Assembly: GCA_003529325.1 (NCBI GenBank)
Contig: DPVW01000162.1
Coordinates: forward strand, 1-6,375
From: Candidatus Latescibacterota bacterium
GTDB lineage: Bacteria > Latescibacterota > UBA2968 > UBA8231
Direction: 5' to 3'
Length of the DNA stretch: 6,375 nt
Shown here one piece after another: positions 1 to 6,285 of this stretch. A program made the position numbers and the translations under genes. Below the pieces are notes generated by a model, which was not told the DNA's origin, searched no databases, and worked only from the letters and a program-made list of their open reading frames with translations. Each line of letters begins with the position of its first letter. Position 1 is the first letter of the stretch.

Positions 1-1
1 C

Positions 2-145
2 CAACTCCATGAGTTTGCTCAAGCCCTGATCCACGGCGGCATTGGTGGTGGAGGTGATCAGGATGCGTGGAAGCATACACAGACTTTTGCAGATCTTGGC
101 AGATCGGTCATCTTTACCCGGCCAACCAACACCAACAGCCAGTGA
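2..145 (+). CDS. C-terminal end of an upstream gene, possibly Gfo/Idh/MocA oxidoreductase (partial)
   Basis: An open frame enters from the left edge and runs 47 codons to a TGA at 143-145. It reads as protein-like sequence: a helix-like LHEFAQAL near the start, a glycine-rich loop, then KHTQTFADLGRSVIF and a short polar tail. The pattern of a helix, a Gly-rich loop with an acidic residue, a second helix and a final 'GRSV'-type strand resembles the last 45 residues of many Gfo/Idh/MocA sugar oxidoreductases, but the resemblance is weak and the family call is a guess. Its stop codon lies inside the ribosome binding site of the SDR gene that starts 10 bases later, so the two are probably co-transcribed and translationally linked. 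The other + strand frames across these bases are either closed or explained by the upstream extension of the SDR frame. Confidence 0.5.
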   Translation, partial: QLHEFAQALIHGGIGGGGDQDAWKHTQTFADLGRSVIFTRPTNTNSQ

Positions 146-149
146 GGAA
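144..149 (+). promoter_or_regulatory. Ribosome binding site of the SDR gene
   Basis: GAGGAA ends 6 bases before the ATG at 156, with its GAGG core 8 bases away. This fixes the SDR start at 156 rather than at an upstream in-frame ATG at 42, which has no family-like sequence behind it and would overlap the preceding gene by about 100 bases. Confidence 0.7.
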
Positions 150-155
150 TTCGGG

Positions 156-950
156 ATGACGAAGAAGAGTCTGCTGTTGACCGGTATCAATGGCACCGTC
201 GCCTATGCGATGAAAAAGGAGCTTGCCGGAACGTACGATGTGTCAGGGCTGAGTGTCGTCAGGATGGATGATGTTATCGGTGAACTGGACAATCCGACGT
301 GGAAGGACCAGCTCGATGCCTACCGGGACCGGGTGATTGACCAGTTCACCACCGCCTTCCGTGGCAAGGAAGCTGTCGTGCATCTGGGCTGGAATACCCG
401 CGACGAACACCACAGAGCCGGTCTGGATCCACTGAATATTCTGGTCGTGGACTGTGTCTATCAGGCGGCGATCGCAGAGAATGTTTCCCGACTCTACATG
501 GCCAGCTCGGTGCACGCGTACGATTTCTTGGAGGTCCAACGGCACAATGGTGATCCCATCAAGCCTTTTCCGGATACGCGGCAGGACGATTTCGGCGTGG
601 CAACAACAAGTCTTTATGGCGTCAGCAAGAGATGGATGGAGATCGCCGGGCAGTATTACGCCGAGCGACTGAGTCCGTCACAAAAGATTCTCCTCGTGCG
701 ACTGGGTGCTGTCGGTCGCGAGGAAGAACCTGAAAAAGACTGGGCACGCTTGTGGCAGAGCCACGGGGATCTGGCAGGACTGCTGTCGGCCTTTATCGAG
801 TGCGACGCTGACGCACCCAACTACTGGGTCGCCTTCGGCGTGTCAGACAACATCGGCACAGAACACCCGAGGCCGATGTTTGACGCCGTGAATCCCTATG
901 GATTTACCCCAACTGACAACGCCTATGTAGAGTTGGAAGGTTTGGTCTGA
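156..950 (+). CDS. NAD-dependent epimerase/dehydratase family SDR, uronate dehydrogenase-like
   Basis: This 264-residue protein is an extended short-chain dehydrogenase. A Rossmann nucleotide-binding motif TGINGTV is at residues 9-15, a VVHLGW strand at 74-79 marks the NAD-binding sheet, the catalytic Ser is in MASSVHAY (S117/S118), and the catalytic pair YGVSK gives Y154 and K158. The C-terminal half contains LVRLGAVG (180-187) followed by WQSHGDLAGLL (200-210) and WVAFGVSDN (224-232), which match in order and spacing what I recall of uronate dehydrogenase (Udh). Length is also typical of Udh, about 265 residues. Udh oxidises galacturonate or glucuronate to the aldaric acid lactone with NAD+. 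The specific substrate here is inferred, since related SDRs act on other sugars. No signal peptide or membrane segment is seen. It follows the upstream partial gene by 10 bases, and a weak terminator-like hairpin overlaps its stop codon. Confidence 0.85.
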   Translation: MTKKSLLLTGINGTVAYAMKKELAGTYDVSGLSVVRMDDVIGELDNPTWKDQLDAYRDRVIDQFTTAFRGKEAVVHLGWNTRDEHHRAGLDPLNILVVDCVYQAAIAENVSRLYMASSVHAYDFLEVQRHNGDPIKPFPDTRQDDFGVATTSLYGVSKRWMEIAGQYYAERLSPSQKILLVRLGAVGREEEPEKDWARLWQSHGDLAGLLSAFIECDADAPNYWVAFGVSDNIGTEHPRPMFDAVNPYGFTPTDNAYVELEGLV

Positions 951-972
951 AGGAAGCAGGCAGACCCCTTTT
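944..972 (+). terminator. Weak terminator-like hairpin after the SDR gene
   Basis: GGTCTG (944-949) pairs perfectly with CAGACC (961-966) around an 11-base loop and is followed by CC then TTTT (969-972) and more pyrimidines. The stem is short and the T-run is interrupted, so this could be a weak intrinsic terminator or a chance match. It overlaps the SDR stop codon and ends just before the XRE gene. Confidence 0.3.
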
Positions 973-979
973 CTCTGTT

Positions 980-1207
980 ATGCTCTTTGACTATACCAGG
1001 CTCAAGGTATTTCGCCGACAGGTTCATCTGACCCAGGTCGAACTGGCGGGCCGGCTCCAGGTCCCTCAGTCCACCATCGCGCGTTGGGAATCGGGGGCCG
1101 TGACACCCACGGCCCGGCACTTGGGCACGCTCTGTGATCTGGGACGGGTCGCCGACATCGACCCCGGCTTCTTCTTCCCTTCCTTCAACCACTTTCCACG
1201 CAGGTGA
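980..1207 (+). CDS. Small XRE/Cro-C1-type helix-turn-helix regulator
   Basis: A 75-residue protein made almost entirely of one HTH_3-type DNA-binding domain. The helix-turn-helix is seen as LTQVELAGRLQV (17-28, scaffold helix and turn) and PQSTIARWESG (29-39, recognition helix), followed by the usual TP-x-x-x-x-L pattern (42-48). Such single-domain proteins usually repress or tune nearby genes by binding operator DNA as dimers. The C-terminal tail ends in FFFPSFNHFPRR and has no dimerisation or sensor domain. The ATG at 980 has no Shine-Dalgarno sequence at normal distance; an AAGGAAG lies about 24 bases upstream, too far to be used. No other in-frame start leaves the domain intact. The gene ends 4 bases before the damaged thioredoxin, so it was probably the first gene of an XRE-Trx-NAT operon. 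Its target is unknown. Confidence 0.7.
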   Translation: MLFDYTRLKVFRRQVHLTQVELAGRLQVPQSTIARWESGAVTPTARHLGTLCDLGRVADIDPGFFFPSFNHFPRR

Positions 1208-1211
1208 CGCC

Positions 1212-1504
1212 ATGATCGATCTGACGGATGCCAATTTTGACGAAGAAGTACTGCATAGCGACGCGCCGGTGCTGGTGGATTTTGGCGCGGGCTGGTGCCC
1301 GCCCTGCCGGGCGATGGATCCGATCGTCGAGGAACTGTCACAGACCTATGCGTCGACTGTGAGCAGGAACAAGACATGGCGGCACGTTACAATGTCCACG
1401 GCTTGCCGACCTTCGTGTTCTTCAAGGATGGCCAACCGGTGGATACGGCAGTCGGTCGCAAGGCCAAGTCAGAACTGGTAGAAAAATTGGACGCGCTCCT
1501 GTAG
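1212..1504 (+). pseudogene. Thioredoxin with internal out-of-frame deletion
   Basis: Translation from the ATG at 1212 gives a clear thioredoxin N-terminal half: a DLTDANFDEEVL start, VLVDFGAGWCPPCRAM with the redox pair C29/C32, and a following helix to about TYAS. From about 1352 the thioredoxin C-terminal half continues in a different frame: VDCEQEQDMAARYNV, then GLPTFVFFKDG with the cis-proline, ending at TAG 1502-1504. In E. coli TrxA the second active-site Cys and the cis-Pro are 41 residues apart; here they are 101 bases apart, so about 22 bases of the central strand appear missing. That length also explains the frame change. The reading frame that continues from the start gives unrelated residues to 1481. 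The active site is WCPPC rather than WCGPC, and a Trp usually found three residues before the WC motif is Gly. Start context has AGGTGA at 1202-1207. Alternatives are an assembly error or a real decaying gene. Confidence 0.8.
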
Positions 1505-1508
1505 GAGG
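1503..1508 (+). promoter_or_regulatory. Strong ribosome binding site for the NAT gene
   Basis: A perfect AGGAGG lies 7 bases before a TTG codon at 1516 and overlaps the thioredoxin stop codon. It supports TTG as the start of the acetyltransferase and suggests that translation of the two genes was coupled. Confidence 0.8.
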
Positions 1509-1515
1509 AACAGCC

Positions 1516-1929
1516 TTGAACTGGCTGAAGTTGTTGGACCGCATCGGTGCGACCTCCACCAGGGCGAATCTGGAGACGCTCGTGCACCTGCAACGCCAGG
1601 CCCTGCTCGCGTTGCCCTTCGAGAATCTCGACATCCATCTCGCTCGCGTGATCCGGTTAGATCACGACAGCCTCTATAGAAAAATCGTCGCCGGCGATCG
1701 CGGCGGTTTCTGTTATGAGCTCAACGAGTGTTTCTACCAGTGTCTTGCCGCCATGGGGTATATGGTGGAACGCCTCGAAGCACGTGTCGAGTTGGGCGGA
1801 CCTGGGGACGCATTCGACCACCAGTGTTCACTGGTGCATCTGGATGGTGCGCGCTGGCTCGCCGACATCGGCTTCGGCGACAGCAGCGCATCGCCGAGTT
1901 GCTGGCAGAGCCAGGCGAACCGTATGTGA
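1516..1929 (+). pseudogene. Arylamine N-acetyltransferase, truncated
   Basis: The first 122 residues are a good arylamine N-acetyltransferase (NAT, acetyl-CoA dependent transfer to arylamines, hydrazines or related acceptors). The N-terminal helices include LQRQALLALPFENLDIHL (25-42). The catalytic Cys is in RGGFCYELN (C66), the His in DHQCSLVHLDG (H102), and the Asp in RWLADIGFGD (D117), so the full Cys-His-Asp triad is present at the usual spacing. Family members are about 270-280 residues; this frame loses similarity after GFGD at about 1881 and stops at 1927-1929. The missing half contains the second beta barrel and the lid that forms the acetyl-CoA pocket, so activity is unlikely. The start is TTG with a strong Shine-Dalgarno. 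The gene sits directly after the damaged thioredoxin. Confidence 0.8.
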
Positions 1930-1979
1930 GCGAGGCACAGGACGCTGACTTGCTGCGCATCGAGCAGAGCGGCAACTAA
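1882..1979 (+). pseudogene. Unidentified coding tail fused after the NAT break
   Basis: Where NAT similarity ends, another + strand frame looks protein-like for about 32 codons to a TAA at 1977-1979: it reads RIAELLAEPGEPYV, then SEAQDADLLRIEQSGN. It does not resemble the usual NAT C-terminus, so I read it as the end of some other gene brought next to the NAT by a deletion, or as a drifted NAT end. I do not recognise the family. It is in the same frame as the barrel protein A gene, but a stop and 48 bases separate them. Confidence 0.35.
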
Positions 1980-1981
1980 AC

Positions 1982-2001
1982 GCCTGAGCCCTGTCTCAGG
2001 C
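1982..2001 (+). terminator. Perfect 7-bp hairpin after the damaged region
   Basis: GCCTGAG (1982-1988) and CTCAGGC (1995-2001) form a perfect stem with a 6-base loop, starting 2 bases after the TAA at 1979. No T-run follows, so it is not a textbook intrinsic terminator. Its position at the end of one transcription block and before a new start suggests an end-of-transcript structure, or it may be an operator for the downstream operon. Confidence 0.4.
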
Positions 2002-2013
2002 TCCCATCGACCC

Positions 2014-2019
2014 TATATT
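2014..2019 (+). promoter_or_regulatory. Possible -10 box (leaderless start) for the barrel A operon
   Basis: TATATT resembles a -10 hexamer and ends 8 bases before the ATG at 2028. No Shine-Dalgarno sequence precedes that ATG. If this is the -10 box, transcription would begin at or within a couple of bases of the start codon, giving a leaderless mRNA. No convincing -35 box is visible at the expected distance, where the hairpin at 1982-2001 lies. Confidence 0.3.
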
Positions 2020-2027
2020 GGCGCGCC

Positions 2028-3632
2028 ATGGATCAGGAGACCGATTTCCCGCCGGTGATTTTCACCGATGATGGCTGGATCATGGCCACCGAGCCGCCCA
2101 TTACGGCGCAGGATCTGCGTGACAAGATCGTCGGCTCTTATGCAGGCACCGGGGGTGCCCTGGGTTGGAGCATCGGCGATCATGAGGTCTACCACTGCGA
2201 ACTGCAAGGGGGCGAACAGTTCGGCGCTGCCGTGGACGGTCTCGACGGCTCGAAGATGTCCTTCGTGCATTCCGCCACACCAGGCGCTGAACAACGCATC
2301 GCCGAGAACCTGCAGGCCCTGATCGCGTCGGACGGTGGACCCCTCACCGTGCTGGCCGCGGACTGTCGTGAGCGCGGTGTGCCGTTCTTTCCCCGTGTGC
2401 GCATGAACAGCCACTACGTCATCGATCCGGCGCATCCGGGTTATGGTGGGTTTCGCCGGAATCGGCCCGAGATGTTGCTCGGACGGCCCGGGGAACAGCT
2501 GCCCGAGGGATCCCTGCAATGGGCGATGCGCACCGGCAAGGACTACGCCTTCGCCGAGGTCCGGCAATACATGGAGGGCATCATCTGTGAAAGCTTCGAG
2601 CGCTTTGATGTGGACGGCGTCGAGCTCGACTTCATGCGTCACCCAGGGTGGTTCCGCATCGAACAGGCGCAGGCCAATGCCTACCTGATGACGGACCTCG
2701 TGCGCCGGGTGCGGTCCCGACTGCGGCGTAGACAACAGGAGTGTGGACGTCGGCAGTGGCTGATCGTGCGCGTACCACCGACGCTGGCCGACTCGTCGCG
2801 CACCGGTCTCGATGTGGAACTGTGGATGGCAGAGGGCCTCGTCGATATCGTCGTCGTCGGTGGCGGATTCATCCCATTTGAGACACCACTGGAGGAATTC
2901 GTCGATGCCGCGCAGGGCAGCGACTGTCGCATCTATGGCTGCATCGAGGCGACGCGTTATATCGACGAGCGCCACCTGCGCGGTCTGGCGAGCCGCTGGT
3001 ACGAGGACGGCGCCGCCGGCATCTATCTCTACAACTTTTACACGATGGCCCCCGACTGGAACGAACGTCTCTTCGGCGAATTGGCTCAGCCACAGGTGAT
3101 GGCGCAGCGGGACAAGATCCACGGCACGGATGCTGCGGGACCCGTGAGCCCCGTGGAGGGTCATTCCGGTGGGTTCCGCTACGCGAGTCCCTCCACCCAG
3201 TTGCCCGCCGAGCTGTTTCCCGGATACGACGGGAAAGGTCCCCACATCCGCGTGCGGATCACCGATGATGTGGAGACCGCCCTCACGGCGGGTGTGCTGG
3301 CGGGTTGCACGCTGGCCCTCTATCTGCCGCAATTGGGGCAAGAGAATCGTCTTGAGGTGGCGCTCAATGGCGCCGCCATCCCTTGGGACACGGCGCGCGT
3401 GCAAGTGGGCATGTGGACACGACAGCAGGTGGCTGCATTGTTCTGGGCCGACTACCCAACCTACCCGCAAGCCGTCGAGCAGGCGGGTACTCTCGTCGAG
3501 TTTGACCTAGGGGCGCCAGCGTTACGCCACGGCGAAAACGAAGTCGAGGTGCACCTGCAAGGCGATTGCTCGGGGCAGTCCGTTCTGCTCGAACGTGTGG
3601 AGATCACCGTCTCCTACAAGGCACAGAACTAA
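2028..3632 (+). CDS. Glycoside-hydrolase-like TIM-barrel protein A with C-terminal beta domain
   Basis: A 534-residue protein, probably cytoplasmic since no signal peptide or membrane segment is seen. The N-terminal 350 residues look like a TIM barrel of the glycosyl-hydrolase-like type. Strands include FFPRVRMNSH (120-129), FDVDGVELDFMRHP (193-206, with D196, E199 and D201 as candidate catalytic or binding residues), WLIVRVP (244-250), VDIVVVGGG (272-280), IYGCIEATR (302-310, with E307) and GIYLYNF (331-337). The D-G-x-E-L-D-F strand resembles DGxxxDD-type strands of GHL10-like glycoside hydrolases; exact family membership is inferred. After RDKIHG (361-366) comes a second domain, about 380-534, rich in beta strands and including RVRITDDV and LEVALNG, likely a beta-sandwich. 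Protein B downstream has the same layout and is a paralogue. The ATG at 2028 has no Shine-Dalgarno. The Gfo/Idh gene starts 2 bases after its stop, so they are co-transcribed. The substrate is unknown. Confidence 0.75.
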   Translation: MDQETDFPPVIFTDDGWIMATEPPITAQDLRDKIVGSYAGTGGALGWSIGDHEVYHCELQGGEQFGAAVDGLDGSKMSFVHSATPGAEQRIAENLQALIASDGGPLTVLAADCRERGVPFFPRVRMNSHYVIDPAHPGYGGFRRNRPEMLLGRPGEQLPEGSLQWAMRTGKDYAFAEVRQYMEGIICESFERFDVDGVELDFMRHPGWFRIEQAQANAYLMTDLVRRVRSRLRRRQQECGRRQWLIVRVPPTLADSSRTGLDVELWMAEGLVDIVVVGGGFIPFETPLEEFVDAAQGSDCRIYGCIEATRYIDERHLRGLASRWYEDGAAGIYLYNFYTMAPDWNERLFGELAQPQVMAQRDKIHGTDAAGPVSPVEGHSGGFRYASPSTQLPAELFPGYDGKGPHIRVRITDDVETALTAGVLAGCTLALYLPQLGQENRLEVALNGAAIPWDTARVQVGMWTRQQVAALFWADYPTYPQAVEQAGTLVEFDLGAPALRHGENEVEVHLQGDCSGQSVLLERVEITVSYKAQN

Positions 3633-3634
3633 GG

Positions 3635-4720
3635 ATGCGAGGCGCTATCATCGGGCTTGGTTGGATGGGTATGCTATACGATCTGGCCCAACGGATGGGT
3701 CACTGGCACGTCGATGACGTGGACCGACCGACGCCGGCACTCGACGTGCACCGTCGATTTCCATACCACCAACGGCATGATCCGCGCAGCAACCTGCCGA
3801 CGAGTTATGCTGAAGCCCTCGCCGATCGACCGGACATCGAACTGATCGCCGCCGCCGAACGTGACGTGAAACGGTTGGCGGCATTTCAGCAGCGCTACGG
3901 TGTCGACGCGTTGTATGCCGACGCCGGGGACATGCTGAGGACGGAACGACCGGAGATCGTCGCCATCGCGTCGAATACCAAAGGCCGCGCCGACCTGACC
4001 TGCCTCGCCGTCGAGTGCGGCGCCAAAGGCATCATGACGGAAAAACCGATCGCCGAGACCGTCGAGGAGGCGGATCGTATGGTCGGCGCATGTGCCGAGG
4101 CAGGTGTACCCCTCGTGTGTGGTGCGATCTCGGTGAATCATCCCTCCTTTGCCGTCGCCAGGGCTCTTGTGGCAGATGGCACCATCGGCGACCTGGTGTC
4201 GATCGAAGCGGTCGTCTTCGCCCAGCATCAGAACTGGGCCTACTTCCTCGATGGGCAACCGGCTTGGGTCATCGGCAGTGGTGATGAGCCGGCGCGAGAA
4301 TCGGGCAGCGCCGAATTTCGCGGCGATGGCCTGATGGTGACCGACGACGGACTCAGCGTGCATTTCCGCAAGGGTGGACCGGCGGTCCGCCTCACGGGCA
4401 CAGCGGGGGAGATCCTGCATGCCGGCAACTACACGCCCTGGACCTTGCAAAAGGATGTGGATAGTGGACACCATCGCATCGAATGGCCGTGGCCGGGCGT
4501 GCAACTCAGCCAGGCAGGTGGTGCCGCCATCGATGGCCTCAACGATGTGATGGAGTGCCTGGCGGGGAATCTCGATGAACCGAAGAACTCCGGTCGTCGC
4601 GTGGCGATGGCGCTGGAGGTGGAGGTCGCCCTGAAGCAGTCGGCGGCGCGGGGAGGTCAACGGGTCGAGTTGCCCCTTGTTGACCGCTCCGCTGGTCTCG
4701 AATACGACTGGCACCGCTGA
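3635..4720 (+). CDS. Gfo/Idh/MocA family oxidoreductase, atypical
   Basis: A 361-residue protein of the Gfo/Idh/MocA family, NAD(P)-dependent enzymes that oxidise or reduce sugars and cyclitols. The dinucleotide motif is AIIGLGWMG (4-12), a strand LIAAAERD (70-77) marks the acidic cofactor-binding position, and the signature lysine motif TEKPIAETVEEAD (135-147) is complete with K137. NHPSFAVARAL (168-178) and IGDLVSIEAV (184-193) begin the C-terminal domain. Two oddities stand out: about 40 extra residues (23-62, rich in His, Asp and Arg) sit between the glycine motif and the next strand, and the usual D-x-x-x-H of the catalytic helix is not visible where expected (about 205-245). VRLTGTAGEI (251-260) matches the family's late beta-sheet. 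I chose the ATG at 3635 because it begins directly at the Rossmann strand; an upstream in-frame ATG at 3566 would lie inside gene A. Its TGA overlaps the ATG of gene B by one base. Confidence 0.85.
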   Translation: MRGAIIGLGWMGMLYDLAQRMGHWHVDDVDRPTPALDVHRRFPYHQRHDPRSNLPTSYAEALADRPDIELIAAAERDVKRLAAFQQRYGVDALYADAGDMLRTERPEIVAIASNTKGRADLTCLAVECGAKGIMTEKPIAETVEEADRMVGACAEAGVPLVCGAISVNHPSFAVARALVADGTIGDLVSIEAVVFAQHQNWAYFLDGQPAWVIGSGDEPARESGSAEFRGDGLMVTDDGLSVHFRKGGPAVRLTGTAGEILHAGNYTPWTLQKDVDSGHHRIEWPWPGVQLSQAGGAAIDGLNDVMECLAGNLDEPKNSGRRVAMALEVEVALKQSAARGGQRVELPLVDRSAGLEYDWHR

Positions 4721-6285
4721 TGCCACGGATCTGGTTCTATCACGATGGTCGGCACCCACACATCTATCGTTACGAACCACCTATGAGCAAGCTGCAGTAT
4801 GTCGCCTGCATCGATGAGTTGGCGGGCACGCCGGTGGAGGCCGTCTCCTTCTGTCTGGGTGAGGGCCGCACCATGCTGCACGATACCCAGGTGGGTGAAC
4901 TGCTTGGGCACAATGTCGAATCGTGGGACCACGCCATCTTTCGTCGTGCCCATCAGAATGCGGTCGGCCTCATCGAAGCCGGCGACGATCCGCTGCGTCT
5001 CATCTGCGAGCGGGCGAAGTTGCGTGGTATGGCGTTGTATCCCTGTCTGCTGGTGCAGAACCCGGGGGTGGAAAATGCCACGGTGCGCTGTTCAGATTTC
5101 CGCCGTGATAACCCGCACCTCGAGATCCGCGCTCGAGCCGATCTCGAAGTGGATCTGCCCTGGATCGGCGGGCTCGACTTTGCACACGAAGAGGTGCGTG
5201 AAGAGCGCTTCGCGCTGATTGCGGAAACACTGTCCGAGTACGACGTCGACGGCTTCGAACTGCAGTTGAACAACCACCCTCGGTACTTTCACCCCGGGCA
5301 GATCGATGCTGGCCGGACGTTGATGACGGACTGGGTGGGTCGTATCCACGAGGCGGTGCAAGGCAGTGGCCGGGGGCGGCAACTGGTTGCTCGCGTGCCC
5401 CTCGATCTGCAGGCAGGTTATGACATCGGCCTGGATGTCGCCGAGTGGCTGCGTCGGGGAATCGTCGATGTGTTGATTCCTGAACCATTCGCCGGTCCTC
5501 AACGCGCCGATCCCAATCTCGACTTCCGCCCGCTGCTGGCCCTGACCCGGGATACGAGTTGTCGTGTCGTCCCCGCCCTGCATTCCGCTGTCGGCTCCGA
5601 CCGTCTCGGCGACGGACCCATCGCCATGACCCGCGCGCAAGCCTGCAATTACTGGGACCAGGGAGTCGACGGATTATATCTGGCGCAGTGGTTTCACCAT
5701 TGGCCATATGAAGCTGACTTCTACGAACGCCTGCGCGAGTTGCCCTTCCCGGACATCATGGCGACTCGAGACAAGTACTACTACGTGCCCACTGGGAGCA
5801 GCTTCGGCACCCAGCCTGGCGCAGAGGCACTGCTGCCCATCGAACTGACGGCAGGCACGCCGGCGCAGGTGAACGTGGTGATCAGCGACGATCTACCCAC
5901 CTGGCATGAGGCGGGCCGAGTGCACGAAGTTCTGCTCCGCATCGGCCTGGCGGGGAACACGGAGTTGGATCGCCTCAGCTTCCAACTCAACGGCAGTGAA
6001 TTACCACTGGCCAGTTGTCGCCGGATCAACCAGATGTATCGCATGCACGCCCCCCGTCATCGTGGGGGTCCGACGTATTGGTATGTCTTCCGCCTCGGTG
6101 CTGACAACTGGCCGCAAAAGGGTGACAACAGACTGACCGTTACCCTACTCGAACGGGACGCCGCTGTGCTCGGGTCGGTTGGTTTCCGCGACGTCGAACT
6201 TGAGATCAAGTATTTGATGGGAAGAAGTTCGCCCCGCGGTTTCGTTGATCCGGATCTCGGTTTCTACGAGCATGTCGTCACATGA
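4720..6285 (+). CDS. Glycoside-hydrolase-like TIM-barrel protein B, paralogue of A
   Basis: A 521-residue protein with the same order of blocks as protein A: an N-terminal IWFYHDG (4-10), ALYPCLLVQNP (105-115), YDVDGFELQLNNHP (174-187), QLVARVP (221-227), IGLDVAEW (236-243), VDGLYLAQWF (316-325) and MATRDKYYY (347-355), then a beta-rich C-terminal domain of about 365-500 including FQLNGSELPL and VELEIKYL. Unlike A, the strand motif reads ELQ rather than ELD (Q182 against D201), and the position matching A's E307 is H288. These suggest a changed or lost catalytic function, a different substrate, or a binding role. No signal peptide is seen. The ATG shares one base with the Gfo/Idh stop (TGATG), so translation is probably coupled. 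Its TGA overlaps the next gene by 4 bases. Which reaction it performs, if any, cannot be read from the sequence. Confidence 0.75.
   Translation: MPRIWFYHDGRHPHIYRYEPPMSKLQYVACIDELAGTPVEAVSFCLGEGRTMLHDTQVGELLGHNVESWDHAIFRRAHQNAVGLIEAGDDPLRLICERAKLRGMALYPCLLVQNPGVENATVRCSDFRRDNPHLEIRARADLEVDLPWIGGLDFAHEEVREERFALIAETLSEYDVDGFELQLNNHPRYFHPGQIDAGRTLMTDWVGRIHEAVQGSGRGRQLVARVPLDLQAGYDIGLDVAEWLRRGIVDVLIPEPFAGPQRADPNLDFRPLLALTRDTSCRVVPALHSAVGSDRLGDGPIAMTRAQACNYWDQGVDGLYLAQWFHHWPYEADFYERLRELPFPDIMATRDKYYYVPTGSSFGTQPGAEALLPIELTAGTPAQVNVVISDDLPTWHEAGRVHEVLLRIGLAGNTELDRLSFQLNGSELPLASCRRINQMYRMHAPRHRGGPTYWYVFRLGADNWPQKGDNRLTVTLLERDAAVLGSVGFRDVELEIKYLMGRSSPRGFVDPDLGFYEHVVT

Noticed and set aside
42..155. 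Upstream extension of the SDR from an ATG at 42
   Set aside because: The extra residues do not resemble an SDR N-terminus, they overlap the preceding gene, and the GAGGAA site fits the ATG at 156.
1335..1360. Programmed ribosomal frameshift in the thioredoxin
   Set aside because: I see no slippery heptamer, and about seven residues of the central strand are missing, which a frameshift would not restore.
2013..3470. Long minus-strand open frame of 485 codons opposite barrel protein A
   Set aside because: Its translation has no recognisable domain and lies wholly opposite a gene with a clear paralogue downstream. Such open antisense frames are common in GC-rich genes.
3566..3634. Upstream extension of the Gfo/Idh gene from an ATG at 3566
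   Set aside because: It would overlap the coding end of barrel A and precedes a complete Rossmann start.
3674..4780. Minus-strand open frame of 368 codons opposite the Gfo/Idh gene
   Set aside because: It has no family motif, and the + strand frame carries complete Gfo/Idh signatures.
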